Assembly: GCA_913776675.1 (NCBI GenBank)
Contig: CAJYRE010000300.1
Coordinates: forward strand, 1-8,272
From: Rhizobiaceae bacterium
GTDB taxonomy: Bacteria > Pseudomonadota > Alphaproteobacteria > Rhizobiales > Rhizobiaceae
Direction: 5' to 3'
Length of the DNA stretch: 8,272 nucleotides
Shown: positions 6,370 through 8,272 of the stretch, one piece after another
Numbering within the stretch: position 1 is the stretch's first letter
Layout of the letters: each line of letters starts with the position of its first letter
Notes under the pieces: model-generated
Databases searched by the model: none
What the model was told of the DNA's origin: nothing
Seen by the model: only the letters and a program-made list of their open reading frames with translations
Program-made: the position numbers and the translations under genes

Positions 6370-8201
6370 CAGTCATTCTTGGAATTTCAGCATTTTACCA
6401 TGACAGCAGCGCAACTTTACTGAAAGATGGAAAGGTTATCTGTGCTTTTCAGGAGGAACGATTTACACGGATCAAGCAAGACAAGAGTTTTCCAGCACGC
6501 GCCATTCAGGCCTGCCTTGACTATTCTGGTCTGACATGCCGCGATATTACTGAGATTTGTTATTACGAAGATCCGTTCAAGAAATATGATCGCATTCTGC
6601 AAACCTATCGTCAGAACTTTCCGAAGGGTGCCTGGCAATTCCTAAAGGAATTTCCGCGCTATCGCGCCCATCGTAATGTTGAGAAGACGATACGGCAGGC
6701 ACTCTCAGAAACCTTTGGGCATGGCGATTATCCTATCGTTTTTTCTGAACATCATCTGTCTCATGCTGCATCGGCATTCTATCCGTCGCCCTTTGAAAGT
6801 GCGGCCGTGTTATGTGTCGATGGGGTGGGAGAATGGGCGACCATCAGCGCCTGGCATGGCAAGGGAAGTCGGCTCACGCAACTGTGGACGATCGATTTCC
6901 CTCATTCGCTCGGGCTTCTCTACTCTGCGTTTACCTATTTCTGCGGTTTCAAGGTTGATTCCGGTGAATACAAGCTGATGGGCCTCGCGCCTTACGGTTT
7001 GCCTATCTACGCTGATCTCATCCGTAAGGAACTGATAGCAATTAAGGCAGATGGTTCTTTCACTCTCAATCGCCGTTACTTCAATTATGAAGTCGGCAAT
7101 GAAATGACCTCGTCTGCGTTTGCGCAACTTTTCGGTGGACCACGGCGACAGCCGGAATCGCAGATCACCCAGCGTGAAATGGATCTTGCCGCTTCGGTTC
7201 AGGTGGTGACTGAAGAGATAATGCTGCTGCTGGCAGAACGCATTCGCGCCGAAACCGGCGAGTCAAGACTGTGCCTTGCCGGCGGAGTTGCTCTCAATTG
7301 CGTTGCGAACGGCAAAATTCTACGGGCAGGTCTTTTCAAGGACATTTTCATCCAGCCCGCTTCCGGGGATGCAGGCTGCTCTCTGGGCGCAGCCTATGTC
7401 GCCTATTTCCGGCGGCACCCTGATGCAGAGCGACCGCATACAGCGCTCTCACCTTCGCGGGACGATACCCAGGGGAGCTATCTCGGAAATGTTTATAGCG
7501 ACCGTGAAATCTGTGCTGCTTTGGATGCCTTGGGCGCGAATTATCAAATATTGCCGGAGAGTGAGCTGATTGCACGCACCAGCACGGCACTTGCCCATGA
7601 CAAGGTTGTCGGCTGGTTTCAGGGGCGTATGGAGTTTGGGCCACGGGCACTGGGGGGGCGATCGATACTCGGCAACCCGCAGGCGCATGAAATGCAGCGG
7701 ACGATGAACCTTAAGATCAAAAACCGTGAATCCTTTCGGCCGTTCGCACCCGCTATTCTGGCCGATCAGGTTCAGGAGTGGTTTGAACTTGCCAGCCCCA
7801 GCCCGTATATGCTGATCGTGGCACCGGTGCATCCACATCACCGCTTATCGTCATCGTCAAAGCGTCACGGCTTGGATAGAGTCAATGACGTACGCTCTGA
7901 TATTCCGGCTGTGATTCATATCGATTACTCTGCGCGCGTTCAAACCGTAGATGGTGTGTACAACCCAAGATTCCACAGTCTGCTTCAGGATTTTTTCCAG
8001 CGAACAGGCTGCCCGATCCTCATCAACACCTCCTTCAACGTGCGAGGGGAGCCTATCGTGGAATCTCCCCGAGACGCCTTCACCTGTTTCATGAGAACGG
8101 AGATGGATCATCTTGTGATCGGCTCTGCATTTTTGAGTAAGTCTGACCAGAAGGAATGGTCTGAAACTGAAGACTGGAAGCAAATTTATGAACTCGACTG
8201 A
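6366..8201 (+). CDS. NodU/TobZ-type O-carbamoyltransferase
   Basis: Full-length (611 residues) member of the family that moves a carbamoyl group from carbamoyl phosphate to a hydroxyl through a carbamoyl-adenylate, as in NodU (Nod factor) and TobZ (tobramycin). The N-terminal Kae1-like domain (about 1-350) shows ISAFYHDSSATLL (7-19), QEERFTRIKQDKSFP (29-43), the metal ligands His129 and His133 (EHHLSHAAS), Asp152 (VDGVGEWAT) and Asp335 (PASGDAGCSLG), with the His129-Asp152 spacing matching TobZ, plus GGVALNCVANGK (306-317). The YrdC-like C-terminal domain (about 375-590) shows GRMEFGPRALGGRSIL (420-435), RESFRPFAPAIL (454-465) and NTSFNVRGEPIV (554-565). All key positions look intact, so it should be active; cytosolic. 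ATG overlaps the exporter's TGA by 4 bases, with only a weak AGG (6354-6356) upstream, so it probably relies on translational coupling. The acceptor is probably a hydroxyl on the cluster's metabolite. Substrate cannot be read from sequence. Confidence 0.96.
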   Translation: MTVILGISAFYHDSSATLLKDGKVICAFQEERFTRIKQDKSFPARAIQACLDYSGLTCRDITEICYYEDPFKKYDRILQTYRQNFPKGAWQFLKEFPRYRAHRNVEKTIRQALSETFGHGDYPIVFSEHHLSHAASAFYPSPFESAAVLCVDGVGEWATISAWHGKGSRLTQLWTIDFPHSLGLLYSAFTYFCGFKVDSGEYKLMGLAPYGLPIYADLIRKELIAIKADGSFTLNRRYFNYEVGNEMTSSAFAQLFGGPRRQPESQITQREMDLAASVQVVTEEIMLLLAERIRAETGESRLCLAGGVALNCVANGKILRAGLFKDIFIQPASGDAGCSLGAAYVAYFRRHPDAERPHTALSPSRDDTQGSYLGNVYSDREICAALDALGANYQILPESELIARTSTALAHDKVVGWFQGRMEFGPRALGGRSILGNPQAHEMQRTMNLKIKNRESFRPFAPAILADQVQEWFELASPSPYMLIVAPVHPHHRLSSSSKRHGLDRVNDVRSDIPAVIHIDYSARVQTVDGVYNPRFHSLLQDFFQRTGCPILINTSFNVRGEPIVESPRDAFTCFMRTEMDHLVIGSAFLSKSDQKEWSETEDWKQIYELD

Positions 8202-8272
8202 ATTTCCCCGTTTGTCGCATCGAGAAGCCGTTCTGGAAGTCTACAAGTACACGCCGCAGATCATCGATTACG
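8188..8272 (+). CDS. Start of an unidentified gene, cut by the window end
   Basis: An open frame from ATG 8188 runs off the window: 28 codons beginning MNSTEFPRLSHREAVLEVYK, then TPQIIDY. GGAAG at 8176-8180 lies 7 bases upstream, a good SD, and the frame overlaps the end of the carbamoyltransferase gene by 14 bases in another frame, which fits the tight packing here. There is no signal peptide or membrane segment in what is visible. I do not recognise the family. The RLSxREAVLEVYKYTP stretch faintly recalls the start of fold-type I aminotransferases, but this is too short to call. Confidence 0.6.
   Translation, partial: MNSTEFPRLSHREAVLEVYKYTPQIIDY

Noticed and set aside
5764..8201. Nodulation gene nodU with a lysE housekeeping gene
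   Set aside because: The carbamoyltransferase belongs to the NodU family, but no other nodulation gene or nod-box-like sequence is seen, so naming it nodU or inferring Nod-factor synthesis is not justified.

Overview
The window holds six substantially visible genes plus the start of a seventh, all on the + strand and tightly packed. Base composition is moderately GC-rich. Protein style (a Cys/Met-type PLP enzyme, an MFS carrier, a LysE exporter) and dense co-directional packing suggest a proteobacterium. An alphaproteobacterium of the Rhizobiales type is my guess, but no rRNA or marker gene confirms it. There is no tRNA, rRNA, CRISPR array, transposase or integrase. The only gap over 30 bases is 136 bases (3444-3579), so no stretch over 300 bases lacks a gene.

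Left block (1-3443): a PLP-dependent enzyme of the cystathionine gamma-synthase family, cut at its 5' end by the window edge, overlaps by 4 bases a ketoacyl-synthase III (FabH-like) protein with an unusual active site. Nine bases later comes a 12-helix MFS transporter. These three genes look like one transcription unit. Middle (3444-3579): a non-coding leader with a TATAAT box, a 9-bp stem-loop, and a second hairpin that buries the Shine-Dalgarno sequence of the next gene. Right block (3580-8272): a 718-residue protein made of two heme-oxygenase-like diiron (HDO, 'iron-containing redox enzyme') repeats, of which only the second keeps plausible metal ligands. It is followed by a LysE/RhtB-family exporter, a NodU/TobZ-type O-carbamoyltransferase that overlaps the exporter by 4 bases, and a truncated unknown gene that overlaps the carbamoyltransferase by 14 bases.

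Taken together this reads as part of a specialised-metabolite cluster, not housekeeping metabolism. PLP chemistry on an amino acid, acyl transfer or condensation, diiron oxygenation, carbamoylation and two export routes would fit a small modified amino acid or antimetabolite that is made and exported. The product cannot be deduced from the window. The individual enzyme families are secure. The joint pathway, the dead HDO half, the His/Asn rearrangement in the KAS III and the SD-burying leader are the items most worth testing.
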